Source of the DNA: Arthrobacter sp. MAHUQ-56
GTDB lineage: Bacteria > Actinomycetota > Actinomycetes > Actinomycetales > Micrococcaceae
Direction: 5' to 3'
Assembly: GCF_019710585.1 (NCBI RefSeq)
Contig: NZ_JAIFZQ010000016.1
Location: 186,001 to 250,000, forward strand
DNA: 64,000 bases
Positions 8,551-16,321 of the stretch are shown here, piece after piece. The translations under genes were made by a program, and so were the position numbers. Numbering within the stretch: position 1 is the first letter of the stretch; every line of letters starts with the position of its first letter. The notes below the pieces were generated by a model that had not been told where the DNA came from, did no database searches, and worked only from the letters and a program-made list of their open reading frames with translations.

Positions 8551-8844
8551 ATGCAGCTGGCCAAGGACTCCTTCAGAACGGCAACCATGGACAATAAGCT
8601 GCACGCGGCAGGAGAGAGGGCAGGCCGGCCGCAACGTCAAATCATTCGACGCCGGGCAGGGCTGCCTGCCAAGCGTTTCTTTACCCACTTCGCCCGCCTT
8701 TCCGACGTCCCGGCGGAGGACCTGGAGTTGTTGTCCCAAAGGCTCCGGCACGCACTCGACCTGGACCCGTCGTCGCCAATTCCATCGCTGCAGGCCCTGG
8801 TGGGCCGGGAGATCAGGAAACGGCGGGACGCCGCCAGGGGCTAA
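8551..8844 (+). CDS. Small basic protein of unknown function
   Basis: A 97-residue Arg-rich protein not recognised as a known family. The C-terminal half, KRFFTHFARLSDVPAEDLEL then LLSQRLRHALDLDP, looks helical and globular, so the frame seems real. In-frame ATGs at 8539, 8551 and 8587 are all possible and none has a good ribosome binding site. TACTAT at 8535-8540 could be a -10 element, which would favour 8551 or 8587. Confidence 0.5.
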   Translation: MQLAKDSFRTATMDNKLHAAGERAGRPQRQIIRRRAGLPAKRFFTHFARLSDVPAEDLELLSQRLRHALDLDPSSPIPSLQALVGREIRKRRDAARG

Positions 8845-8929
8845 CGGCCCTCGGCAGGGCCCGGGCCGGATGTGGTGCACTGGAAGAGAGGCAGCCCACA
8901 TCGGCGGCAGCCACCAAGGAGGAATCGGG

Positions 8930-9358
8930 ATGAGCGAACAGTCACGGCCAACGGCGCCGGACGACGGCCAGGGAACCGCGGACGCCGAAGGAAGAAGCGC
9001 CGAAAAACGGGGTGCGGACGTACCCGCCGCCGAGCAGACCGGCCGGACCCGGGCCGCCTACCTTGATCCGCGCGGATCCGAGGCCACCAGGGAACTGAGG
9101 GATACCGCCCGGCGCCGCAGGGACGCCGAAGAGAAACTCCAGCAGCACCTGATGGAAGCCAAGGAGCACGTCCCCAACGAGTTCCACGCGCACCACAAGG
9201 CCGCGCACGAGGGGGACCGCCGGGCACAACCGGGCGGGCACGAAGGTGAAGCCGGGCATGACGGTGAAACCCTGCACGAAGGTGAAACCCTGCACAAAGG
9301 TAAAGCCGGGAACGACGGTGAAGCCCAGGCGGAGGGCCCTGACGGTCACCAGTCCTGA
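8930..9358 (+). CDS. Hydrophilic low-complexity protein with hexapeptide repeats
   Basis: A 142-residue, very hydrophilic protein with no recognised domain. A strong AAGGAGGA site about 8 bases upstream fixes the ATG at 8930. The centre (ATRELRDTARRRRDAEEKL) is a charged helix. The C-terminus has five tandem hexapeptides (GHEGEA, GHDGET, LHEGET, LHKGKA, GNDGEA). The composition (Gly, Glu, His, Asp; few hydrophobics) suggests a disordered, possibly desiccation- or stress-related protein, but that is inference. Confidence 0.65.
   Translation: MSEQSRPTAPDDGQGTADAEGRSAEKRGADVPAAEQTGRTRAAYLDPRGSEATRELRDTARRRRDAEEKLQQHLMEAKEHVPNEFHAHHKAAHEGDRRAQPGGHEGEAGHDGETLHEGETLHKGKAGNDGEAQAEGPDGHQS
9236..9325 (+). 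repeat. 18-bp tandem repeat, five copies, coding
   Basis: Five 18-base units of the form GGGCAYGAMGGTGAARCC run in phase with the reading frame and encode the x-H/N-x-G-E/K-x hexapeptides. Units 2 and 3 share nearly identical cores (GGTGAAACCCTGCAC), which suggests recent slippage or unequal crossover. Confidence 0.85.
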
Positions 9359-9510
9359 AAGTCCAGGAACCACGTCCTGAAAGTGGGCCTGGCAGCCGGG
9401 CGGCGGTGGCCGGCTGCCAGGTGGCTTTCAGTGCAGGGTTGGCTTCCAGTGCAGGGTGTTGGTGCGTGCAGCGTTGTTGATGCGTGCAGAGAGTTGGGGA
9501 ACCGGTGCTG

Positions 9511-9735
9511 CTACGCCACTCCGTGGGCGGCGCCTTCCGCGCCTACGCTCCGGCGGTTGCTTTCTTCGACGCCCATCTCGTACCAGACGTCGGCACCGAA
9601 TTCGGGCTCGGGAGTATCAAGGTTCTGGTAGAGGGCATCCAAAAGTTCGGCAAGTTCCCCGGCGCTAAGGGTGGGCAGCACTTCCTCGGGACCGCGGGGG
9701 TCGGTGAGGTACTGGGAAAGTTTCGAGCCGTTCAT
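9511..9735 (-). CDS. Small acidic protein of unknown function
   Basis: A 74-residue acidic protein beginning MNGSKLSQYLTDPRG, with a helical centre (SAGELAELLDALYQNLDTPE) and FGADVWYEMGVEE. I do not recognise it. The balanced amino-acid make-up favours this frame over the overlapping plus-strand frame. It stands alone, with about 150-190 bases without an evident gene on each side. Confidence 0.6.
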   Translation of the reverse strand: MNGSKLSQYLTDPRGPEEVLPTLSAGELAELLDALYQNLDTPEPEFGADVWYEMGVEESNRRSVGAEGAAHGVA

Positions 9736-9929
9736 AGCTGGGGAACCGGTGTCCGGCCGGAACGCGCGGATTTCTGCATGGGTCGCTCCATCTCGGAAGA
9801 AAGAATCCAGGCTGTCTGCGTAACCCGTCCTGAGTCTATTGCACTTGGGGGGAGGCCCACAATGGCGTGGCAGCCCACAAACGCGCGGGCAGCCTGAGGG
9901 AAAAGGCCGCAGGTGTCAGGACGCGGCCA

Positions 9930-10577
9930 TCATGCCCGGGGACCCAGGAGCCCGGCGCCGAGTGCCGTAGCGGCCGGGACAGGGACATGCGGAGGGAGGG
10001 GGCGCGCCGGCCGGACAGCCCGGATGGAGTCCTCCACCAGGGCCAGCGGCCGCCGCCAGGCGTCCGAACCCGGTTCCATGGTGTCCACCACGCCGATCAG
10101 CATGGCCAGCAGCCGGAACATGTCCGTCATCGAAATGTCCGCCCGCAGGCTGCCCTGGCCCTGGCCGCGGACCAGCAGCACGCTGATCGAATCCATCAGC
10201 GAACCGGTAATCCCGGTGAGCAGTTCGCGGCGCCCCGCGACGGCGCACAGCAGGTTGGCGTCCTCGCTTGCAGCCGCCATCAGCGCCTCAAGCACGCGCA
10301 GCAGGCCGGCGGCGGCGTCGATGTCCGCCAGCGCGCCGTCCATGACGGGGTCCACGGTGAGCCGCAGTTGCCGGTTGAGTGCTGCGAGGACCAGTTCTTC
10401 CTTGTCCGCGAAGTTCCGGAAGAGGGTGGCGGGACCAACGCCTGCGGTGGCTGCGATGGTCTGCAGCGGAACTTCGGGGCCGAATTCCCGGAAACACTGG
10501 CGCGCCGCCGTGATGATTTTGTCCACGTTCCGCGCTGCGTCTGCACGGAGGGGTTTGCGGGCGACTGCGAGGCTCAT
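9930..10577 (-). CDS. TetR family transcriptional regulator
   Basis: A 215-residue TetR-type repressor. The N-terminal helix-turn-helix is at about 20-65: KIITAARQCFREFGPEV, LQTIAATAGVGPATLFRNFA then DKEELVLAAL. The remaining all-helical part is the ligand/dimer domain. The start is the ATG at 10577, because TACCCT sits 7 bases upstream as a leaderless -10; the frame upstream lacks TetR-like sequence. The divergent neighbour is the thiamine-binding protein gene, which may be its target, though no clear operator dyad is visible. Confidence 0.88.
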   Translation of the reverse strand: MSLAVARKPLRADAARNVDKIITAARQCFREFGPEVPLQTIAATAGVGPATLFRNFADKEELVLAALNRQLRLTVDPVMDGALADIDAAAGLLRVLEALMAAASEDANLLCAVAGRRELLTGITGSLMDSISVLLVRGQGQGSLRADISMTDMFRLLAMLIGVVDTMEPGSDAWRRPLALVEDSIRAVRPARPLPPHVPVPAATALGAGLLGPRA

Positions 10578-10584
10578 GCCCAAA

Positions 10585-10590
10585 AGGGTA
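10585..10590 (-). promoter_or_regulatory. Possible leaderless promoter -10 (TACCCT) for the TetR gene
   Basis: On the minus strand TACCCT lies 7 bases before the ATG at 10577, with no ribosome binding site between. This matches the leaderless pattern seen at other genes in the window. Confidence 0.35.
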
Positions 10591-10701
10591 GCAACGGAGC
10601 CTGCGGCGTTCACCGTTACCGGAGGGTAGCCGCTTATGTGACGGCCGCAGCCAGGGACGCTGCCCTGCGGTGGTCCATGGCTGCGTGGCACACTTGGGGG
10701 C

Positions 10702-11025
10702 ATGTTGCTTGCATTCTCTGTCGCCCCGTCAGGCGTTCCTGCCGGGGGTTCGCGCCCCAACGATGCCTCCGTGCACGACGCCGTTGCCGCCGCCGTAAAG
10801 ATCGTCCGCGAGTCCGGGCTGCCCAACCAAACGGATTCGATGTTCACCACCATCGAGGGGGAGTGGGACGAAGTGTTCGACGTCGTCAAACGCGCCACCG
10901 AGGCCGTGGGGCAGTTCGGCAGCCGCGTTTCCCTGGTGATCAAGGCAGATATCAGGCCCGGCTACGCCGGTGAGCTCACGGCCAAGGTGGACCGCCTGGA
11001 AGGTGCACTCGCGCGGGATTCCTGA
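10702..11025 (+). CDS. Thiamine-binding protein (MTH1187/YkoF-like)
   Basis: A 107-residue member of the thiamine-binding (formerly DUF77, MTH1187) family: small ferredoxin-like fold proteins that bind thiamine or its precursors and oligomerise. Family features include the opening LLAFSVAP, VHDAVAAAVKIVRESGLPNQ, MFTTIEGEWDEVFDVVKRA and VSLVIKADIRPG. It is divergent from the TetR gene. No TPP riboswitch is visible in the 124-base gap. Confidence 0.85.
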   Translation: MLLAFSVAPSGVPAGGSRPNDASVHDAVAAAVKIVRESGLPNQTDSMFTTIEGEWDEVFDVVKRATEAVGQFGSRVSLVIKADIRPGYAGELTAKVDRLEGALARDS

Positions 11026-11086
11026 CCCGGGAGCAAGCGGCCGGAAGCATCTGGACCGGCAGGACGGCCCGTGCCAAACTGTGCCC

Positions 11087-11764
11087 ATGTTCGAGCACAA
11101 ACCCCGGCCGGAATGGATAGCCGCTGAAGAGTTCCTGTCCACAACCGTGGTTCATCCGGACCCGGCGCTGCAGCGTGCCGTCACGTCGGCCGCCGAGGCC
11201 GGGATGCCCGCTATCGAGGTGGCACCCAATGCCGGGAAGCTGCTTAAGCTCCTGGTCCAGCTCTCGGGCGCACACCGGATCCTGGAGATCGGAACGCTCG
11301 CCGGCTACAGCACCATCTGGATGGGCCGGGGCCTTCCCCCTGGCGGCAGCATCGTTACCTGCGAGTACCTGCCCCAGCACGCAGAAGTGGCGTGGGCCAA
11401 CATCGATGCCGCCGGGCTGGGCCAAAAGGTGGAGATCCGGCTGGGCCCGGCGCTGGACACCCTCGCCGCGCTCGCCGAGGAGGAACGCAAACCCTTCGAC
11501 TTCATCTTCATCGACGCGGACAAGCAAAACGACAGCCGCTACCTCGACTGGGCCGTCCGGTTAGGCCGGCCCGGTGCAGCAGTGGTCCTGGACAACGCCG
11601 TCTGGGAAGGGGCCATCCTGGATCCCGGCATGGACCCGGTCAACGCTCCCGGAATCATCGAAGCCCTCAAACTGCTGGGGGACCATCCCCGGCTGGACGC
11701 CACCGTCATCCAGACCGTGGGTTCCAAAGGCTGGGACGGGTTCGCCCTGGCACGGATCACCTGA
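11087..11764 (+). CDS. Class I SAM-dependent O-methyltransferase (COMT/CCoAMT-like)
   Basis: A 225-residue O-methyltransferase of the caffeoyl-CoA/catechol type. SAM-binding motif I is ILEIGTLAGYSTIWMGRGLP at about 65-84, the acidic residue at the end of the next strand is in VTCEYLP, and the metal-site region is FIFIDADKQNDSRYLDWA with VLDNAVW following. These give the Asp/Asp/Asn metal ligands of cation-dependent members. The substrate is unknown. The ATG at 11087 has CAAACT 6 bases upstream, a possible leaderless start. Confidence 0.88.
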   Translation: MFEHKPRPEWIAAEEFLSTTVVHPDPALQRAVTSAAEAGMPAIEVAPNAGKLLKLLVQLSGAHRILEIGTLAGYSTIWMGRGLPPGGSIVTCEYLPQHAEVAWANIDAAGLGQKVEIRLGPALDTLAALAEEERKPFDFIFIDADKQNDSRYLDWAVRLGRPGAAVVLDNAVWEGAILDPGMDPVNAPGIIEALKLLGDHPRLDATVIQTVGSKGWDGFALARIT

Positions 11765-11863
11765 GCTGGCCTGCACGCTGCGGCGGAGTCGCGGGACGCA
11801 AGCGGTAAGTATGCTTAGGGCCAGTGGCCGTGCCGGCCTGAAAGAGCAGCAACGGAGGACATC

Positions 11864-12343
11864 ATGAAGGCATCACCCACTCTGGCCAGCAATCTCCAAA
11901 TGGTCCTGACGGACCTGATCGAGCTGCACCTGCAGGGAAAGCAGGCCCACTGGAACCTCGTGGGCACCAACTTCCGCGACCTGCACCTCCAGCTCGACGA
12001 AATCGTCGCGGCCGCCCGGCTCTTCGCCGACCAGGCAGCTGAACGGATGCGCGCCCTCCATGCCCTCCCCGACGGCCGCAGCAGCGCAGTGGCGGCCGGC
12101 ACGCGCCTGGAAGAGTTCCCGGAGGGGTTGGTTTCCACCAAGGACACCGTGAAGCTGATCACCCAACGCCTGGAACGCACTGTGCAGACCATGCGGGACG
12201 TCCATGATGAGGTGGACGGCGAAGACCCCACCAGCGCGGACCTTCTCCACGCCATCATCGAGCGGCTGGAACAACTGGCCTGGATGGTGAACGCCGAGAC
12301 CATGGCGCCCACTGCGGCCGTTACCGAGCCGGCCGGGAAGTAG
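11864..12343 (+). CDS. dps: Dps family ferritin-like DNA-protection protein
   Basis: A 159-residue Dps/ferritin-like protein that stores iron with peroxide as oxidant and shields DNA during stress. The ferroxidase signature is clear: KQAHWNLVGTNFRDLHLQLD, with His, Asp and a following Glu/Asp-rich helix including DQAAERMRAL. The length is normal for Dps. A good ribosome binding site (ACGGAGGAC) precedes the ATG. The stop codon overlaps the GTG of the next gene (TAGTG), although the two seem unrelated in function. Confidence 0.92.
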   Translation: MKASPTLASNLQMVLTDLIELHLQGKQAHWNLVGTNFRDLHLQLDEIVAAARLFADQAAERMRALHALPDGRSSAVAAGTRLEEFPEGLVSTKDTVKLITQRLERTVQTMRDVHDEVDGEDPTSADLLHAIIERLEQLAWMVNAETMAPTAAVTEPAGK

Positions 12344-13470
12344 TGGCGTCCCCCGCGGCTCCCGCCAACAGCCCGGGCCGCCCGGAGCAGGCAGCGCGCG
12401 GCACCGGGACCGCCGCCCCCGTGCTGACGGCATCCACTCCGGAGGAGTTCGCCCAGTGGATGCCGCTCCTGGGGCGGGTGGGCCCGCTCGTGGGCAACCC
12501 TCCCGCGCTGCTCGGCCTTGCCGCCGAGGCGGGCGGCAGCTGGCCGCTCCCAGGTGGCGGGGGCACCGGTACCCTGTGGGAGCTCCTGGCCTCCGTGGCT
12601 GCAGCCGACGTCGCAGCGGCCCGCATCTTTGAGCCGCACCTTGACGCCCTGGCAATCCTGCAGCAGGCCGGGGTAACGGCTCCCGCAGGAACGGCTCCCG
12701 GGGGCAGCTGGGGCGTGTTCGCCGCGGAAGGGCCCGGTATGAGGCTGGACGCCACGCTTGCCGGGGCCGGAGTGGTCCTCAGTGGGTCCAAGCCCTGGTG
12801 TTCCCTGGCGGGGCAGTTGGACAATGCGGTGGTCACGGCACACACGGACGACGGCCGGGCAGCTTTCGCCGTCAGCCTCCGCCACCCCGGTGTGGACTGC
12901 GAGGAGCCCGAATGGGTGGCCCGCGGGCTGCGGGAGATACCCAGCGGGACTGTCCATTTCGACCAGGTTCCGGCGGTACCGGTGGGCGGAACGGGCTGGT
13001 ACCACAGCAGGCCCGGCTTCGCGTGGGGCGGCATGGGGGTCGCCGCCTGCTGGCTGGGAGGTGCGGTGGGAGCTGCCCGGGAATTCCGGCACGGCCTGCA
13101 GGCCGGCGCGGACGCCGGACGCCAGCCGGACCAGCTGGCACTCGCGGCGCTGGGTGAGGCGGACAGGGTCATCACCGCGGCCCTGCAGTACCTGGCCCGG
13201 ACGGCCTCGCGCCTTGACGACGGCACCCTGGCCACCGGCGCGGGCCAAAGCACCTGGAGCGAAGCCCAGCGGGTGCGGGGAACTGTCGCGGCCGCCGTCG
13301 AACGCGTCCTCCATCTGGTGGGCACCAACAGGGGGCCCGGTCCGCTGGCCTTCGACGAGCCTTACGCCAAGAGGATGGCGGACCTGGCCCTTTACGTGCG
13401 CCAGCACCACGGCCATCGGGACGATGCGCAACTGGGCAACCTGGTCCTGGCCGGAGACTGCCAATGGTGA
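12343..13470 (+). CDS. Acyl-CoA dehydrogenase-like protein
   Basis: A 375-residue protein resembling acyl-CoA dehydrogenases: a helical N-terminal half (TLWELLASVAAADVAAARIFEPHLDAL), a middle beta part (GSWGVFAAEGPGMRLDATLAGAGVVLSGSKPWCSLAG) matching the FAD-binding substrate-gate region, and a helical C-terminus (VLHLVGTNRGPGPLAFDEPYAKRMADLALYVRQHH, shown here only as its ends). I cannot confirm the catalytic Glu. It begins with a GTG overlapping the dps stop and ends overlapping the next gene by 7 bases. It probably works with the following deacetylase-methyltransferase and glycosyltransferase in an unidentified glycan or lipid pathway. Confidence 0.78.
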   Translation: MASPAAPANSPGRPEQAARGTGTAAPVLTASTPEEFAQWMPLLGRVGPLVGNPPALLGLAAEAGGSWPLPGGGGTGTLWELLASVAAADVAAARIFEPHLDALAILQQAGVTAPAGTAPGGSWGVFAAEGPGMRLDATLAGAGVVLSGSKPWCSLAGQLDNAVVTAHTDDGRAAFAVSLRHPGVDCEEPEWVARGLREIPSGTVHFDQVPAVPVGGTGWYHSRPGFAWGGMGVAACWLGGAVGAAREFRHGLQAGADAGRQPDQLALAALGEADRVITAALQYLARTASRLDDGTLATGAGQSTWSEAQRVRGTVAAAVERVLHLVGTNRGPGPLAFDEPYAKRMADLALYVRQHHGHRDDAQLGNLVLAGDCQW

Positions 13471-14855
13471 CCTTCTCGCACGCGGACCAGGGAACCGCCG
13501 AGGCGGCGTGGGCCGCGAGCGGACTGCAGACGCTGCCCGAGCTGCCGCTCGGGCCTGCCGAACTTGGCGGCATGGGATTCGTGGTCCTGGCCGCCCACCC
13601 GGATGACGAAACCCTCGGTGCCGGAGGGCTCGTCGCCTCCCTGCACGCTCTCGGGGCCACGGTGGAAGTCATCCTGTGCACCGCGGGGGAGGGCTCGCAT
13701 CCCGAGTCCACCACCATCACTGCTGAGCGGCTCGCGGGGATCCGCCTGGCCGAGTTCGGAGCGGGCCTTTCCGCCCTGGGCATGAAGGACAACTGGCGGT
13801 TCCTCGGCCTGCCGGACCGCGGGCTGGCCGGGCGCACCGGCGTGATCAGCCGCGCCGTGCGGGAAGCTGCCCAGCGCCTCTCCCGGGACGGCCGGCGGAT
13901 TGTGCTGGTGGCGCCCTACCGGGCAGACGGCCACGCCGACCATGATGCCTTGGGAGCGGCGGCAGCAGCGGTGGCCGGCCAGGACGGGCACGGCTTGCTG
14001 GAATACCCCGTCTGGTACTGGCACTGGGCCACGCCGGACCGGGACGACTGGCAGGAATGGGTCCGGTTCCACCTCAGCCGGCAGGCCCGCGAAGCGAAGG
14101 GCAACGCCATGCTTGCCCACGCTTCCCAGATCCTGCCGCTTTCGCCGGCGGCCGGTGACGAAGCACTCCTGCATGCGGAGTTCCTGGGGCACTTTGCACG
14201 CACCTTCGAAGTCTTCGCCTGGACCCCGGCGCGGGACACCAGTGTGGCGCCGCACCGCAGCGGTGACGCCGAACGGGTCTTCGACGCCGTCCACGCCGGA
14301 GCCGAGGACCCCTGGAACTACACAGCCAGCTGGTATGAGAGGCGTAAGCGCGCCCTCACCCTGGCCGCCCTTCCGGTGGAGTCCTATGAACGCGGCCTGG
14401 AAATCGGATGCTCGATCGGCACGCTCACCGCTGACCTGGCGTCCCGGTGCCGGGCACTACTTGCCGTGGACGCGAGCAGCGCTGCGGTCCGGCAAGCCAA
14501 GCGGCGGCTTGCGGAATACCCCGGCGTCAGCGTCCAACAGCGGGTGGTGCCGGGCTCCTGGCCGCAAGGCACGTTCGGGCTGCTGGTGGTATCCGAGGTG
14601 GGCTATTACCTGGCACCGGAGGAACTGGCGGTGCTCTGGGACCGCGTCGAAGGATCACTTGAACCAGGCGGGACCCTGGTGCTGTGCCATTGGCGGCATC
14701 CGATCGACGGCTGGGAGCTTGACGGCGACGCCGTGCACGCCCTTGCCCGGAAGCGGCTGGGCTGGCGGAGCGCCGGGCTGTACCAGGAGCGGGACTTCGT
14801 CCTGGAAATCCTCATTGCGCCGACAACCGCCGGGGACCTTCATGCAGGAGGCTGA
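13464..14855 (+). CDS. Bifunctional PIG-L deacetylase / SAM-dependent methyltransferase
   Basis: A 463-residue fusion. The N-terminal half is a PIG-L (LmbE) Zn-dependent N-deacetylase: LAAHPDDE at about 42 supplies two metal ligands, and HADHDALG at about 155 supplies the third. The C-terminal half is a class I methyltransferase with motif I EIGCSIGTLTADLASRC at about 312, ALLAVDASSAAVRQA next, and a NodS-like layout. The expected chemistry is removal of an acetyl group from an amino sugar followed by methylation, perhaps of the freed amine. The gene overlaps both neighbours and is translationally coupled to them. Confidence 0.85.
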   Translation: MVTFSHADQGTAEAAWAASGLQTLPELPLGPAELGGMGFVVLAAHPDDETLGAGGLVASLHALGATVEVILCTAGEGSHPESTTITAERLAGIRLAEFGAGLSALGMKDNWRFLGLPDRGLAGRTGVISRAVREAAQRLSRDGRRIVLVAPYRADGHADHDALGAAAAAVAGQDGHGLLEYPVWYWHWATPDRDDWQEWVRFHLSRQAREAKGNAMLAHASQILPLSPAAGDEALLHAEFLGHFARTFEVFAWTPARDTSVAPHRSGDAERVFDAVHAGAEDPWNYTASWYERRKRALTLAALPVESYERGLEIGCSIGTLTADLASRCRALLAVDASSAAVRQAKRRLAEYPGVSVQQRVVPGSWPQGTFGLLVVSEVGYYLAPEELAVLWDRVEGSLEPGGTLVLCHWRHPIDGWELDGDAVHALARKRLGWRSAGLYQERDFVLEILIAPTTAGDLHAGG

Positions 14856-15621
14856 CGCGGGCTGCCGGACAGGCCTGGACGCTCCAGCTTCCGGCCAGCG
14901 ATGCCGGGAGGGCGCGTCCATCGGGGACGTGGCAGTGGTGATTCCGGTACACAACGAGGAGCAGCACCTCGGACGGGCACTCGCGGGCGTCCGGACAGCG
15001 GCAGACGAGGTGGCGGCCTACCATCCGGGCGTCAGTGTGCGCGTCCTGATGGTGCTGGACAGCTGCGCTGATGGTTCCCTTCGGCTTGCCACGGACTTCG
15101 CCGCGTCCGATGCCCGTTTCAACGTTATGACTGTCGGCTTCCGGAATGTTGGGATGAGCCGCCGGGCCGGCGCGGAAGCCCTCGGGCTGAACGGCCGTGC
15201 TGCCGCGGCGCGTGCCTGGCTGGCCAACACCGACGCCGACTCGATGGTGCCCCCGAACTGGCTGTCACGGCAGTTGGACCTGGCGGCCACCGGCGCCGAC
15301 GTCGTCCTCGGCTCGGTGGAACCCGACGGCGATGGCATGCAGAACGCCCTCATTGCCCGCTGGCATGCCCGGCATATCCTGGCCGAAAACCACTCCCATG
15401 TGTACGGGGCAAACCTGGGCGTGCGTGGCTCGTCCTACCTGCGGGCAGGCGGTTTTCCAGGCCTTGCTTCCAGTGAGGACCGGGTTCTAGTGGACAGGCT
15501 GCGCGCCAGCGGGGCGCGGATTGTTGCCACGGACACCGTGCGGGTCCTCACATCGGGCAGGACGCTGGGGAGGGCACCGCGTGGGTTCGCCGCCTATCTC
15601 CTGGCGCTTGCCCAACAATAG
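14842..15621 (+). CDS. Family 2 glycosyltransferase
   Basis: A 259-residue GT2-type enzyme. VAVVIPVHNEEQHLGRAL opens the GT-A fold, VLMVLDSCADGS carries the first nucleotide-sugar contacts, NTDADSMVP at about 130 is the metal-binding DxD, and SSEDRVLVDRL near the end resembles the ED catalytic motif. There is no membrane segment, so it acts in the cytoplasm or at the inner face. I chose the ATG at 14842, which overlaps the upstream gene by 14 bases and ends the three-gene module. A strong dyad follows the stop. Confidence 0.85.
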   Translation: MQEADAGCRTGLDAPASGQRCREGASIGDVAVVIPVHNEEQHLGRALAGVRTAADEVAAYHPGVSVRVLMVLDSCADGSLRLATDFAASDARFNVMTVGFRNVGMSRRAGAEALGLNGRAAAARAWLANTDADSMVPPNWLSRQLDLAATGADVVLGSVEPDGDGMQNALIARWHARHILAENHSHVYGANLGVRGSSYLRAGGFPGLASSEDRVLVDRLRASGARIVATDTVRVLTSGRTLGRAPRGFAAYLLALAQQ

Positions 15622-15642
15622 GCCGACAGACGGTTGCACAGA

Positions 15643-15690
15643 AAAGGGTGCCGCCAGCCAGTGAAAATTCACAGCGCCGGCAGCACCCTT
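15643..15690. terminator. Imperfect long hairpin, probable bidirectional terminator
   Basis: AAGGGTGCCGCC and GGCAGCACCCTT pair imperfectly around an inner TGAA-AA-TTCA stem, between two convergent genes (glycosyltransferase on plus, small gene on minus). There is no strong T-run, as is common for actinobacterial terminators. Confidence 0.5.
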
Positions 15691-15719
15691 CCGCTTAAAA
15701 CTTCGTGGGACTGTGCCCG

Positions 15720-15977
15720 TTACACCAGGTCCGGAGCGCTGGCCACGATGTAGTCGGCTGCGGCAGGTCCGGTCATGGAGAGGTTGTTGCTGTCAGGATC
15801 GATTCCGTGCTCCTGCAATGCCTCCCAAAGGGCAGCAGGAGCCTGGAGCTCGGCCTTGTGCAGAAGGCACCAACTTGTGTACAGGCCATAGAGCTCATCG
15901 CGTCCGAGGCCCAGTCCGGGCTCTTTGTCCGGGACAACTGCTTCGGCAAGAAATTGTTCAAAATGGGTAGCAGGCAT
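15720..15977 (-). CDS. Small acidic protein of unknown function
   Basis: An 85-residue protein starting MPATHFEQFLAEAVVPDKEPG, with RDELYGLYTSWCLLHK, PAALWEALQEHGIDPDSNNL and TGPAAADYIVASAPDL. The alternation of helical segments and short turns looks like a small winged-helix or helical-bundle fold, but I do not recognise a family. It is a single gene, convergent with the glycosyltransferase. Confidence 0.65.
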   Translation of the reverse strand: MPATHFEQFLAEAVVPDKEPGLGLGRDELYGLYTSWCLLHKAELQAPAALWEALQEHGIDPDSNNLSMTGPAAADYIVASAPDLV

Positions 15978-16219
15978 GTCCGCTCATTAAGGGTCGACCG
16001 TGATGCCGCCGTATCTGCTTCAGCGGCCTTGCGGCCCCTGGAAGGGACCCGCAAGGTATGGAAGAAATTATGACAGGGCGGCCCACCTTGTCCAACTCGC
16101 TGGTATCCGGCCGGGCCGCCCGGCCGCTGCGGACTACTCCAGGTTGAGGGGGCCGACGGCGACTGGGGGGACTGGCCTCGGTCTCAGAAGAGGCCATCTC
16201 ACCGCCGGCCCCGCATCGC
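15978..16219. other. Stretch without an evident gene
   Basis: From here to the BrkB stop at 16322 there is no convincing gene. The open frames crossing it on both strands are low-complexity Arg/Pro/Ala shadows. The 3' end of the gap holds two hairpins listed separately. Both genes flanking the gap lie on the minus strand, so it should also contain the promoter of the small gene at 15720-15977; CTTAAT about 9 bases before its start is the only candidate -10. Confidence 0.5.
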
Positions 16220-16240
16220 CCCGGGCTCCCCCAGCCCGGG
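16220..16240 (-). terminator. Perfect 8-bp GC-rich hairpin downstream of the BrkB gene
   Basis: CCCGGGCT, a 5-base loop, and AGCCCGGG form a perfect stem about 80 bases past the BrkB stop. With the dyad at 16248-16292 it makes a tandem pair of possible terminators. Confidence 0.45.
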
Positions 16241-16247
16241 AAACCCT

Positions 16248-16292
16248 GGCAGGACCTCCACCTCAATTTTCCTCCAAGTTTGAGGTCCTGCC
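16248..16292 (-). terminator. Perfect 11-bp inverted repeat after the BrkB gene
   Basis: GGCAGGACCTC (16248-16258) and GAGGTCCTGCC (16282-16292) are exact reverse complements around a 23-base AT-richer loop that contains a second smaller pairing (CCTCAA/TTGAGG). Its position just after a minus-strand stop fits a terminator. The exactness also allows a protein-binding site or small RNA element. Confidence 0.5.
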
Positions 16293-16321
16293 TAGTACCT
16301 CTCCTCAGCCTCCGGCCCGGA

